A stretch of 6,249 nucleotides of DNA from JAVBKA01 sp031546715 (GTDB lineage Bacteria; Bacillota; Clostridia; Oscillospirales; UBA929), in assembly GCA_031546715.1 (NCBI GenBank), contig JAVBKA010000117.1, positions 1 through 6,249 on the forward strand, written 5' to 3'. Position 1 is the stretch's first letter, and each line of letters opens with the position of its first letter. The notes under the pieces were generated by a model that did not search any database, was not told the origin of the DNA, and was given only the letters and a program-made list of their open reading frames with translations. Positions 1-5,523 of this stretch are shown one piece after another. Both the position numbers and the translations under genes were made by a program.

Positions 1-54
1 CTTACTAAGCGGTTCTGATTCTTGTACGTTGCTGCAAAGCCGTTTGAGATCCAA
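1..54 (-). CDS. murB: UDP-N-acetylenolpyruvoylglucosamine reductase MurB, N-terminal fragment (18 codons)
   Basis: The window edge leaves only 18 residues, MDLKRLCSNVQESEPLSK. Known from the family: MurB proteins begin with a short helix followed by a '(N/E)xPLSKHTTFKIGG' segment, and the 'ESEPLSK' seen here matches the start of it. MurB is the cytoplasmic FAD-dependent, NADPH-using enzyme that reduces UDP-GlcNAc-enolpyruvate to UDP-MurNAc in peptidoglycan synthesis. The start is a TTG at 54..52: AGGA at 67..64 lies 9 nt upstream, and the frame runs back to a stop (84..82) with no ATG or GTG. It follows glk by 48 nt on the same strand with no terminator between, so it is probably the fourth gene of the hprK operon. 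In clostridia hprK, murB, rapZ, yvcK and whiA often cluster, which supports the call. The reading is short, so identity rests on one motif plus context. Confidence 0.72.
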   Translation of the reverse strand, partial: MDLKRLCSNVQESEPLSK

Positions 55-102
55 TTTTTCACGTCCTAAATAAAGAATTTCCTATCAATGTTATCCAGCT
101 AT

Positions 103-1050
103 CTATTTTTGTATTCCAAGCATTGCCGCACCGATGACGCCTGCATCGTTGCCAAGTGTGGCGGTAATAATTGAAGTCCTTTTGTCACCGCATTTGTAGG
201 CTTCACGGTACACATATTCACGTAAGGGCGCAAGAAGAGTTTCCTTTTCAGCTGCAATTCCGCCGCCGATACATACGACCTCTGGCTGTAAAATGTTCAC
301 AAGGCTGGTTAGTCCGCACGCCAAATGCCCTATGTATTTATTTACAACCTCTGTACCTACTTTGTCGCCTGCACGCATAGCGTCAAAAGCGGTGCGTCCG
401 TCAGCCGCCTCAAGAGTTTCGGCGATTTTCCACATGCCGCTGTCCTTATTGGCTTCCATCGCCTCTTTTGTAAAATCTATAAGCGCAGTGGCAGATGCGT
501 ATGCCTCCCAACAGCCTTTTCTTCCGCAGGTGCAGGGGCGACCGTTTTCAACCATAACAATATGCCCGATTTCCCCCGCTCCGCCGTTGTAACCTGTGAG
601 AATTTTCGAGCCGAAAACAATGCCTCCGCCAACGCCTGTTCCCAAAGTAACAAACAGCGAGGACGAATAATCCTTTGCCGAGCCAGCCATAACCTCACCA
701 AATGCTGCGGCGTTAGCGTCGTTTTCAAGGAAAACTGGCATTTTTGGCCATGTTTCCTGAATGATTGCCTTTACTTGAACATTTTCAAAGTTTAGGTTGT
801 TATTGTAGATAACTACGCCGTTCTCACGGTCAATAGAACCCGGCGCACCGATTCCAATCCACTCAATTTCGCTTTCAGGGATTTTTGCAGAAGCACATAC
901 TTCCTTTGAAAGTCTTGCAATATCTTCAATTACCGCTCGCGCGCCTCTATGGTGATTAGTCGAGCATTTTTCCTTTGCCAAGATCTTTCCCGTACTGTCA
1001 ACAACTCCTGCGACAATATTTGTTCCGCCTAAATCAACGCCGATATACAT
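103..1050 (-). CDS. glk: ROK-family glucokinase
   Basis: This complete 315-residue protein has the normal ROK kinase length. It should phosphorylate glucose to glucose-6-phosphate with ATP in the cytoplasm. Visible motifs are the N-terminal phosphate-binding DLGGT (6-10), the catalytic END with Asp111 (109-111), LGTGVGGG (136-143), and the ROK zinc site made of His163 in GEIGHI and the cysteines of CTCGRKGC (173, 175, 180). Glu182 follows in the sugar-binding region, and IGGG (261-264) lies in the adenosine-binding part. The ATG directly follows the TAA of the PHP gene (ATG-TAA-ATG). Its ribosome binding site GGAGGA (1062..1057) is formed by the two last Gly codons of that gene with a 6-nt spacer, so translation is probably coupled. 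Its position in the hprK operon fits glucose entry into glycolysis. A related ROK sugar kinase (fructokinase or ManNAc kinase) is possible but less likely. Confidence 0.93.
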   Translation of the reverse strand: MYIGVDLGGTNIVAGVVDSTGKILAKEKCSTNHHRGARAVIEDIARLSKEVCASAKIPESEIEWIGIGAPGSIDRENGVVIYNNNLNFENVQVKAIIQETWPKMPVFLENDANAAAFGEVMAGSAKDYSSSLFVTLGTGVGGGIVFGSKILTGYNGGAGEIGHIVMVENGRPCTCGRKGCWEAYASATALIDFTKEAMEANKDSGMWKIAETLEAADGRTAFDAMRAGDKVGTEVVNKYIGHLACGLTSLVNILQPEVVCIGGGIAAEKETLLAPLREYVYREAYKCGDKRTSIITATLGNDAGVIGAAMLGIQK

Positions 1051-1788
1051 TTACATTCCTCCGACATTCCAAATATCTAATTTCTTACGCTTCATAAAGT
1101 AATCGCCAAGGCGTTCCTTGCTAGAGTTTATAACAAGCTCCTCTGGGAATCCAATTCTGCCAAGCATTTCCAATGCATAGTCAAAGCGACCTATATCCCA
1201 CGCACTGTGAGAGTCGGAGTTAACGGCTATGCTAACACCCTCACGCATACACGCCAACGCAATTTTCTCGCAGTTGGACGCACTTTCTTTGCGGATAACA
1301 AAGGACTGATTGTTTATTTCAAATATAGTGCCTGTTTTGGCGCATTCCTTGACAACAACATCAATGTCAAAGACATACTGAGGCTGTCCTGCGTGACCAA
1401 AGCAGTCCACAAGCGGATTATTCGCCATGCTGAGCCACGCTTCGGTATGGGAAGACTTTGTTGTGGGCTGGAAGCATTGGGTATGCATGGAGGCTATAAC
1501 AAAATTCATGGTTTTTACCAGATTATCAGGTAAATCCAGCGTACCTTTTTCATCGGAAACATTAATCTCAGCCCCGCTGAGAAGCCTTACTCCATGTACT
1601 GCCTTTGGAAGTCTCCTCAGTCCAGAAAAGTGCCATTCATGAGGTGCGTCGGGAATTGTGGGGGCGTGGTCTGTTATAGCGACTGCCAGCAGTCCCCTTT
1701 CAGCTCCCATTGCCATAAGCTCGGCAACCGTGGAATATGCGTGAGTGCTTGCAATGGTGTGGTTGTGCATATCTGCGATTATTGTCAT
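1051..1788 (-). CDS. PHP-domain metal-dependent phosphoesterase, YcdX-like
   Basis: This complete 245-residue protein has the usual length of the single-domain YcdX-type PHP family. The trinuclear metal site can be read off: DMHNH (Asp6, His8, His10), a further His16 in STHAYST, TDH (Asp40, His41), Glu74 in GAEIN, His102 in ASMH, His132 in GHAGQP, and Asp192 plus His194 in NSDSH. The STHAYST and APHEWHF stretches are typical of the YcdX subgroup. Known of the family: these are hydrolytic phosphatases or phosphoesterases, and the physiological substrate is generally unknown. It starts 2 nt after the hprK stop with GGAGAT (1802..1797) 8 nt before the ATG, and abuts glk. The context suggests a role in sugar-phosphate or HPr-linked metabolism, but that is inference. 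Histidinol phosphatase is an alternative annotation sometimes given to PHP proteins; the motif context does not favour it. Confidence 0.88.
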   Translation of the reverse strand: MTIIADMHNHTIASTHAYSTVAELMAMGAERGLLAVAITDHAPTIPDAPHEWHFSGLRRLPKAVHGVRLLSGAEINVSDEKGTLDLPDNLVKTMNFVIASMHTQCFQPTTKSSHTEAWLSMANNPLVDCFGHAGQPQYVFDIDVVVKECAKTGTIFEINNQSFVIRKESASNCEKIALACMREGVSIAVNSDSHSAWDIGRFDYALEMLGRIGFPEELVINSSKERLGDYFMKRKKLDIWNVGGM

Positions 1789-1790
1789 TA

Positions 1791-2816
1791 TTATTTATCT
1801 CCGCTCTGGATTTCAGTTTCAGCCGCCGCCACAAGCGCAGATTCAGCATCTGCTTTCTCCGCTGATTTAGCCTGCGCCTTAGCGGTTTCAGCTTCAAAAT
1901 GAACCTGAATGCGGTCAGTAAATTCTTTTGCGGCATTGTATCCAAGCTTTTTATTTCTATTGTTCATAGCGGCAACCTCAATGATAACCGCCAAATTTCG
2001 CCCAGGCTTAACAGGTACCGTCAAGGAAGGCACCTTCACATCTAAAATAGTTGTGGTAAGCTCATCCAGACCTAAACGGTCATACACCGCGCCGTCTCGC
2101 CACAGCTCTAGATTTATAACCAAGTCTATTTTTTCAGTAGGCTTAATGGAGCCCATTCCGAAGATACGCCGAACGTCCACAACTCCGATGCCTCTAAGCT
2201 CAATATAGTGCCGAATAAGCTCAGGCGCACTTCCAACGAGACTTTTAGCCGAAACTTTCTTAATTTCAACAGCATCGTCAGCAATAAGACGGTGACCGCG
2301 CTTAACAAGCTCAATAGCCGTCTCGCTTTTGCCCACACCGCTATCTCCCAGTAGTAGCACACCCTCGCCGTAAACCTCAACCAGAACGCCGTGCCTCGTG
2401 ATTCTGGGCGCAAGGGAGACTTTTAAGGACGCAATCATTGCACTGATAAGATATGCCGTTGATTCCTGTGTGCGTAGCAGAGGAACATTATACTTTTGAG
2501 CCGTTTCCTCGCATTCAGGGTACACTTCAAGCCCTCTGGTGATAATAAGCGCAGGAATTTCCGTTTCTAGTAGCTTTTCAAAGCTTCTTCTGCGTTTTTC
2601 AGGAGTAAACCTCTCCATAAACGTAGTTTCAACCTTGCCCATAACTTGAATACGTGAATTGTCAAAGTAGTCAAAAAAGCCTGCAAGCTGAAGTCCTGGA
2701 CGATTAACGTCATCAATGCAGATTAGAATGTCGTCCATTTTTTCGGGTGCGAAAATAACCTCAAGGTTGAACTCTTTTATCAGCGATGTGAGAGGTATAC
2801 TGTACGGATGCTCCAT
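1791..2816 (-). CDS. hprK: HPr kinase/phosphorylase
   Basis: This complete 341-residue protein is a bifunctional enzyme that phosphorylates HPr (and Crh where present) on Ser46 with ATP or PPi and removes the phosphate again, driving carbon catabolite control in Gram-positives. The N-terminal domain spans about 1-130. The kinase domain carries His142 in RHGVLVEVYG, the Walker A loop GDSGVGKS (157-164), Asp180-Asp181 (the phosphorylase/kinase acidic pair), the family signature ELRGIGVVDVRRIFG (206-220), and VPVKPGRN (267-274). Family members are usually about 310 residues; here a tail of about 33 residues (about 309-341) rich in Ala, Glu and Lys extends the end. The ATG at 2816 has a strong AAAGGAG (2830..2824) 7 nt upstream and lies behind a clear promoter. 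It is the first gene of the hprK-PHP-glk-murB operon. Confidence 0.97.
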   Translation of the reverse strand: MEHPYSIPLTSLIKEFNLEVIFAPEKMDDILICIDDVNRPGLQLAGFFDYFDNSRIQVMGKVETTFMERFTPEKRRRSFEKLLETEIPALIITRGLEVYPECEETAQKYNVPLLRTQESTAYLISAMIASLKVSLAPRITRHGVLVEVYGEGVLLLGDSGVGKSETAIELVKRGHRLIADDAVEIKKVSAKSLVGSAPELIRHYIELRGIGVVDVRRIFGMGSIKPTEKIDLVINLELWRDGAVYDRLGLDELTTTILDVKVPSLTVPVKPGRNLAVIIEVAAMNNRNKKLGYNAAKEFTDRIQVHFEAETAKAQAKSAEKADAESALVAAAETEIQSGDK

Positions 2817-2887
2817 TTACGTACTCCTTTACTGTCTTCTCTTGTATTAGTATACTTGATTTTTTTCCGATTTGCAAGATAAGGCTG
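2817..2887 (-). promoter_or_regulatory. Sigma-A promoter of the hprK operon
   Basis: The 71-nt gap between the M32 peptidase stop and hprK contains, on the minus strand, -35 TTGCAA (2877..2872), an exact 17-bp spacer with an A-tract, and -10 TATACT (2854..2849, 5 of 6 matches to TATAAT). Transcription would start near 2842 and give a leader of about 25 nt that includes AAAGGAG. No hairpin or T-run terminator is visible in the gap, so read-through from the peptidase gene may add to expression. Confidence 0.78.
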
Positions 2888-4423
2888 TTAAAGCTCATAA
2901 ATATCCGTAAATTTGTCTTTTAAGTAGTTTACATAATATATGGAATTTAGCTCTTCGCCAGTGGATAGCTTAATTAATTCCGTAGGTGAAAGCATTTCGC
3001 CGTATTTGCGAATTTTCTCATCTAACCATAGGTTAATCCCGTTAAAATCGCCCTTTTTAATGCTTGAATCTACGTCTATATCCTTTTTCATATAGTGCAA
3101 AAGCTGGGCAGCAAAAACACTTCCGATGGCATACGATGGGAAATATCCTATTGAACCAGAGGGCCAGTGGGTATCCTGCAAAACTCCTGTTTTGTAGTCC
3201 TCAGGTGCAATTCCAAGATATTCTGTCATTTTTTCCTTCCAAGCATTAGGAAGGTCGGCAACGCTGATTTTGTTCTCAATAACGGCCTTTTCAAGGTCAT
3301 AACGCACGCAAATATGCAAGCAATAGGTCAGTTCGTCAGCCTCTGTGCGAATTAAGGACGGCTTTGCGATATTAACCGCCTTGTACATCTGCTCCTCAGT
3401 AACATTTGTAAATTCCTTCGGGTACAAGGTTCTGAGTACGGGCATTAAAACTGTCATAAACTCGCGGGAACGGGCAAAGCAATTTTCAAACAGCCTTGAC
3501 TGGGATTCATGTATCCCAAAGGATGCGCCGCCGTCAAGATTATAAGCGCAAAGCTCTTTGTTCATTCTCTGCTCATAAAGCGCGTGCCCGCTCTCGTGAA
3601 CAATAGAATAAATCCCAGATGATATATCATTTTCTATATATTTCATTGCAATCCGAACATCATCCATTGCGGGTGACGTCATGAACGGATGCTCAGTTTT
3701 ACCTATTTGCCCGCAGCTATGGTCATATCCCACCAAAGCCGCCAATGCGTCTGCAAGAATTTCCTGTTTGGAAATATCGAAGTTATGCTCAAGAAATGCA
3801 GCGTCAGGCTGCTTCTTTGCCGTTACTTTTTTCAGCAGGTCTACTATTTCTGTTCTAAGATTTCCAAAGAATTTATCCAAAAGCTCAACCGTCATGCCTT
3901 CTTCATAATCATCAAGCAGTGCATCGTAAGGATGAACAAATTTAGAATCTGTGCCTTCTGAGTAGCCATAGAAAACAGTCATTTTTCTGGAAAAATCAAA
4001 AATTTTCTCAAAATACGGCTCCATTATTGCATAATCGTTGTTGTTTTTTGCTTTTTGCCAGACAGTATCTGCCTCGCCTGTTAACGCTGTAAATTCCTGA
4101 ACAAATTCAGGAGGTATCGACTTCGTTTTTTCGTAGATACGTTTAATTTTTTTGTACATAGCAAGTTCTTTATCATTAAGCTCAGCATCATGCCCCTCAA
4201 TGGCTCCTAAGTAATCAACCATTTCCTGTGAAATAGTACGCTTAAAGACCTCTTTCGATAAAAATCCCAAGGTTTGCATACGCGTAGATACGCCTTTTTC
4301 GGAGTTTTTAGGATTAGTAGCTTCATCCCAATGAATAATCGAAGCGGCTCTACCTAAATGAGTTTTTTCCTCGTTAATTCTCTGGATTCCGCTGATTGCT
4401 TCTGCAACCGTAAATTTGCTCAT
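2888..4423 (-). CDS. M32-family metallocarboxypeptidase (carboxypeptidase Taq-like)
   Basis: The protein is 511 residues from the chosen ATG (515 if the in-frame TTG at 4435 is used); the family is about 500. It is expected to be a cytoplasmic zinc carboxypeptidase that removes C-terminal residues from peptides. In 515-residue numbering it shows EHPF (248-251), DDVRIA (258-263), the zinc motif HESGH (280-284) followed by ALYEQ, the third ligand Glu310 in GIHESQSRLFEN, the RTEADELTYCLHI block (363-375), and GVLQDTHWPSGSIGYFPSYAIG (about 417-438). These blocks come in the family order. Odd points: the usual DxRxT block ends in Ala instead of Thr. I favour the ATG at 4423 because a GGA lies 7 nt upstream; neither start has a strong Shine-Dalgarno sequence, so expression may be modest. 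The gene is monocistronic or reads into hprK 71 nt downstream. Confidence 0.95.
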   Translation of the reverse strand: MSKFTVAEAISGIQRINEEKTHLGRAASIIHWDEATNPKNSEKGVSTRMQTLGFLSKEVFKRTISQEMVDYLGAIEGHDAELNDKELAMYKKIKRIYEKTKSIPPEFVQEFTALTGEADTVWQKAKNNNDYAIMEPYFEKIFDFSRKMTVFYGYSEGTDSKFVHPYDALLDDYEEGMTVELLDKFFGNLRTEIVDLLKKVTAKKQPDAAFLEHNFDISKQEILADALAALVGYDHSCGQIGKTEHPFMTSPAMDDVRIAMKYIENDISSGIYSIVHESGHALYEQRMNKELCAYNLDGGASFGIHESQSRLFENCFARSREFMTVLMPVLRTLYPKEFTNVTEEQMYKAVNIAKPSLIRTEADELTYCLHICVRYDLEKAVIENKISVADLPNAWKEKMTEYLGIAPEDYKTGVLQDTHWPSGSIGYFPSYAIGSVFAAQLLHYMKKDIDVDSSIKKGDFNGINLWLDEKIRKYGEMLSPTELIKLSTGEELNSIYYVNYLKDKFTDIYEL

Positions 4424-4480
4424 ACTAACATCCAATCTGCCGATAAAACGGCGAGTTTTTTGAAACTTATACGAATTTTT

Positions 4481-4520
4481 ATCTTGAGCACTGCAATTTT
4501 TGTAGTTTATTACTCAAGAT
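4481..4520. repeat. Inverted repeat ATCTTGAG-N24-CTCAAGAT, possible operator
   Basis: Perfect 8-bp arms lie at 4481-4488 and 4513-4520. Between them a second small stem CTGCA/TGTAG (4491-4495 and 4501-4505, one G:T pair) closes an ATTTT loop. The right arm falls in the spacer of the candidate peptidase promoter and the left arm just after its predicted start, where a dimeric regulator could bind or an RNA hairpin could form. The symmetry is seen directly; the role is inferred. Confidence 0.5.
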
Positions 4521-4532
4521 CAATATTTGCAA
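4504..4532 (-). promoter_or_regulatory. Candidate promoter of the M32 peptidase gene
   Basis: On the minus strand a -35 TTGCAA (4532..4527) is followed by a 17-bp spacer and a moderate -10 TAAACT (4509..4504, 4 of 6 matches). The -35 hexamer and its flanks (CTTGCAAAT) are identical to those of the hprK promoter. A start near 4497 would give a leader of about 75 nt. A competing arrangement is TTGCAG with TATAAG further downstream, but its 19-bp spacer is less favourable. Confidence 0.4.
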
Positions 4533-4536
4533 GCAG

Positions 4537-4559
4537 GTTTTACGCGTTTTCGTGAAAAC
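4537..4559. repeat. Bulged inverted repeat just upstream of the ECF S component promoter
   Basis: GTTTT-ACG (4537-4544) pairs with CGT-g-AAAAC (4551-4559) across a CGTTTT loop, leaving one unpaired G at 4554. It ends 2 nt before the -35 hexamer at 4562, a usual place for an activator or repressor site. It does not match the catabolite-control cre consensus. Function unknown. Confidence 0.35.
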
Positions 4560-4561
4560 AC

Positions 4562-4590
4562 TTGATATTACAGCATTTGTATGGTATATT
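4562..4590 (+). promoter_or_regulatory. Sigma-A promoter with extended -10 for the ECF S component gene
   Basis: The -35 TTGATA (4562-4567, 5 of 6) is followed by a 17-bp spacer and a -10 TATATT (4585-4590, 5 of 6) that is preceded by TGG, an extended -10 TGn element (4582-4584). Transcription should start near 4597, leaving a leader of about 43 nt before the TTG start. This is the best promoter match in the window. Confidence 0.8.
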
Positions 4591-4639
4591 AATTTGCATA
4601 TTTCTTCACATTCAAATCTGAAAAACGGAGGGAACCATC

Positions 4640-5260
4640 TTGAACCGTAAAATTCTACTTTTAGTGTATCTCGCAGTCCTGACGGGAATAACTCTCCTGC
4701 TAGGCTTTACTCCACTGGGCTATATAAAGCTCGGGCTGATATCAATCACTATCGTACACATTCCCGTTTTAGTGGGAGCGGCACTTTTTGGTCCGTTATT
4801 CGGCGGTTTTTTGGGTCTGGTTTTCGGACTGACCAGCTTAGCACAAGCACCAATCGACCCTATTTTCAGCCTGATTCTTGCTGAATCACCGCTATTGCTA
4901 GTCACCTGCTGCATAGTTCCAAGAATACTTATGGGTCTAATCGCAGGATTTATTCCTAGGTTTTTTTCAAAAGCTAAAAAGAAAGACATCTCGTTTTTTG
5001 TCACCGGAACAGTCGGCTCAGTTTTAAATACAGTGCTTTTTATCGGCTCTTTACTGCTCCTACTTTCCTCGCAGTTAAGCACGCATTTATCATCAGTTTT
5101 GCTAGACCAAGGCAAGTCGCTTTTCGCCTTCTGGCTTGGCATCGGCGTAGCAAACGGTATACCAGAAGCAATCGCACTTGGTTTAGTCGTCGGTGCAATC
5201 TGCCGTGCATTGTCACACTCCGCAAACAGCTTGCAGATTAATAAGCCGACTAAAAATTAA
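4640..5260 (+). CDS. ECF transporter S component (substrate-binding membrane subunit)
   Basis: This 206-residue, very hydrophobic protein has about six membrane segments (roughly 5-22, 33-51, 53-68, 75-105, 117-143, 162-190) and a polar C-terminal tail. The stretches FTPLGYIKLG (23-32), SITIVHIPVLVGA (35-47), FGPLFGGFLGLVFGLTS (50-66) and IVPRILMGL (92-100) are typical of ECF S components of the pantothenate/vitamin type. S components bind the vitamin and dock on a shared EcfT/EcfA/EcfA' energizing module, which is not in this window, so a group II arrangement with the module elsewhere is likely. The start is TTG at 4640, fixed by GGAGGG (4627-4632) 7 nt upstream; no upstream in-frame ATG fits. 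It is a single-gene unit with its own promoter and terminator. The substrate cannot be assigned; a pantothenate-like role is a guess from general resemblance. Confidence 0.85.
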   Translation: MNRKILLLVYLAVLTGITLLLGFTPLGYIKLGLISITIVHIPVLVGAALFGPLFGGFLGLVFGLTSLAQAPIDPIFSLILAESPLLLVTCCIVPRILMGLIAGFIPRFFSKAKKKDISFFVTGTVGSVLNTVLFIGSLLLLLSSQLSTHLSSVLLDQGKSLFAFWLGIGVANGIPEAIALGLVVGAICRALSHSANSLQINKPTKN

Positions 5261-5288
5261 GAGAATATACCGTCACTTAGCCTTACAG

Positions 5289-5324
5289 AACCTCACTAAA
5301 TATCTGCTTTAGTGAGGTTTTTTT
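5289..5324 (+). terminator. Intrinsic terminator of the ECF S component gene
   Basis: A perfect 10-bp stem CCTCACTAAA (5291-5300) / TTTAGTGAGG (5308-5317) with a 7-nt loop is extended by two A:T pairs and runs straight into seven Ts (5318-5324). It lies 28 nt after the stop codon. On the opposite strand the stem is followed by TTCTGT, so termination of leftward transcription there would be weak. Confidence 0.93.
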
Positions 5325-5327
5325 CTA

Positions 5328-5516
5328 AAATAGTTTCTCCGAGATATTTTTTTTAATCTCTTGCAGACACTATTTAAGTAACTACAGAATAACAGTTTTG
5401 CATTATCATGCTCCCTTAACCCTGTCGCTCCGGCACCCAGCAATGCCTTGAAAGGCATCGCCGAGTGCCTGCGCTTTTCGTAAAAATTTGCAAGCAAATT
5501 TCTACTACCGGGTTAA
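5328..5516 (-). ncRNA. Putative structured RNA (3'UTR element or ncRNA) or repetitive extragenic element
   Basis: This 189-nt stretch after the malic enzyme gene has no credible ORF but can fold almost throughout. On the minus strand, 5' to 3': a 7-bp closing stem (5516-5510 with 5422-5416) holding two hairpins, then a GCAT/ATGC hairpin (5411-5400), an AACTG/TAGTT hairpin (5397-5380), and AAATAGT/ACTATTT (5375-5328) enclosing GAGAT/ATCTC. All five non-Watson-Crick positions (pairs 5437/5464, 5439/5462, 5442/5459, 5483/5502, 5384/5393) are A:C on the plus strand but G:U on the minus strand, so the fold is stable only in a leftward transcript. It begins 7 nt after the malic enzyme stop. I recognise no known RNA family. 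A MITE-like or REP-like repeat is the main alternative. Confidence 0.4.
5416..5516. repeat. Nested inverted repeats forming a three-way-junction shape
   Basis: The outer arms TTAACCC (5416-5422) and GGGTTAA (5510-5516) are perfectly complementary. Inside lie a long hairpin with 18-nt arms (5432-5449 and 5452-5469, 15 Watson-Crick pairs plus three G:U on the minus strand) and a second hairpin (5480-5491 and 5494-5505, 11 Watson-Crick pairs plus one G:U). The second has AAATTTGC arms around a 2-nt centre; as minus-strand RNA it ends in G(CUUG)C, a known stable tetraloop. The complementarity is directly visible; the biological role is not. Confidence 0.8.
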
Positions 5517-5523
5517 TCCGCAC

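Larger units (their letters stand above)
4436..4639. other. Divergent intergenic region between the M32 peptidase and the ECF S component
   Basis: These 204 nt separate two divergently read genes and contain no plausible ORF. From left to right they hold a short GCCG-ATAAAA-CGGC hairpin in the peptidase leader (4439-4452), an 8-bp inverted repeat with a nested small stem (4481-4520), the ATTTGCAAGCA motif (4525-4535), a bulged 8-bp hairpin (4537-4559), the promoter of the plus-strand gene (4562-4590), and its leader. No riboswitch fold could be recognised; the plus-strand leader of about 43 nt is too short for most vitamin riboswitches. Confidence 0.6.

Noticed and set aside
1..62. Alternative minus-strand start GTG at 62..60 in another frame (MKNWISNGFAATY...)
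   Set aside because: The AGGA is only 1 nt from this GTG and the peptide resembles nothing I know, while the TTG frame gives a MurB-like N-terminus with good spacing.
171..795. Plus-strand reading frames opposite the glucokinase gene
   Set aside because: They lie antisense to a gene with full family motifs, have no ribosome binding sites, and their products look unlike proteins.
4439..4460. GCCG-ATAAAA-CGGC hairpin followed by a T-run on the plus strand, as a terminator
   Set aside because: The stem is only 4-5 bp and no plus-strand gene lies upstream that would need it.
4541..4575. Possible CcpA cre site near the ECF S component promoter
   Set aside because: The best alignment (TGAAAACACTTGAT) lacks the central CG and the final CA of the consensus.
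4720..5142. 140-codon minus-strand reading frame opposite the ECF S component gene
   Set aside because: It is an antisense shadow of a hydrophobic membrane protein gene that has a clear promoter, ribosome binding site and terminator on the plus strand.
5309..5497. 62-codon minus-strand reading frame across the folded element
   Set aside because: It starts at a TTG with no ribosome binding site, its sequence is dictated by the inverted repeats, and it runs through the opposing terminator. It is better explained as a by-product of the structured region.
5481..5501. AAATTTGC hairpin followed by Ts on the minus strand, as the malic enzyme terminator
   Set aside because: The stem is A/T-rich and the T-run is mostly part of the stem itself, so it is a poor intrinsic terminator. 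I treat it as part of the larger fold.
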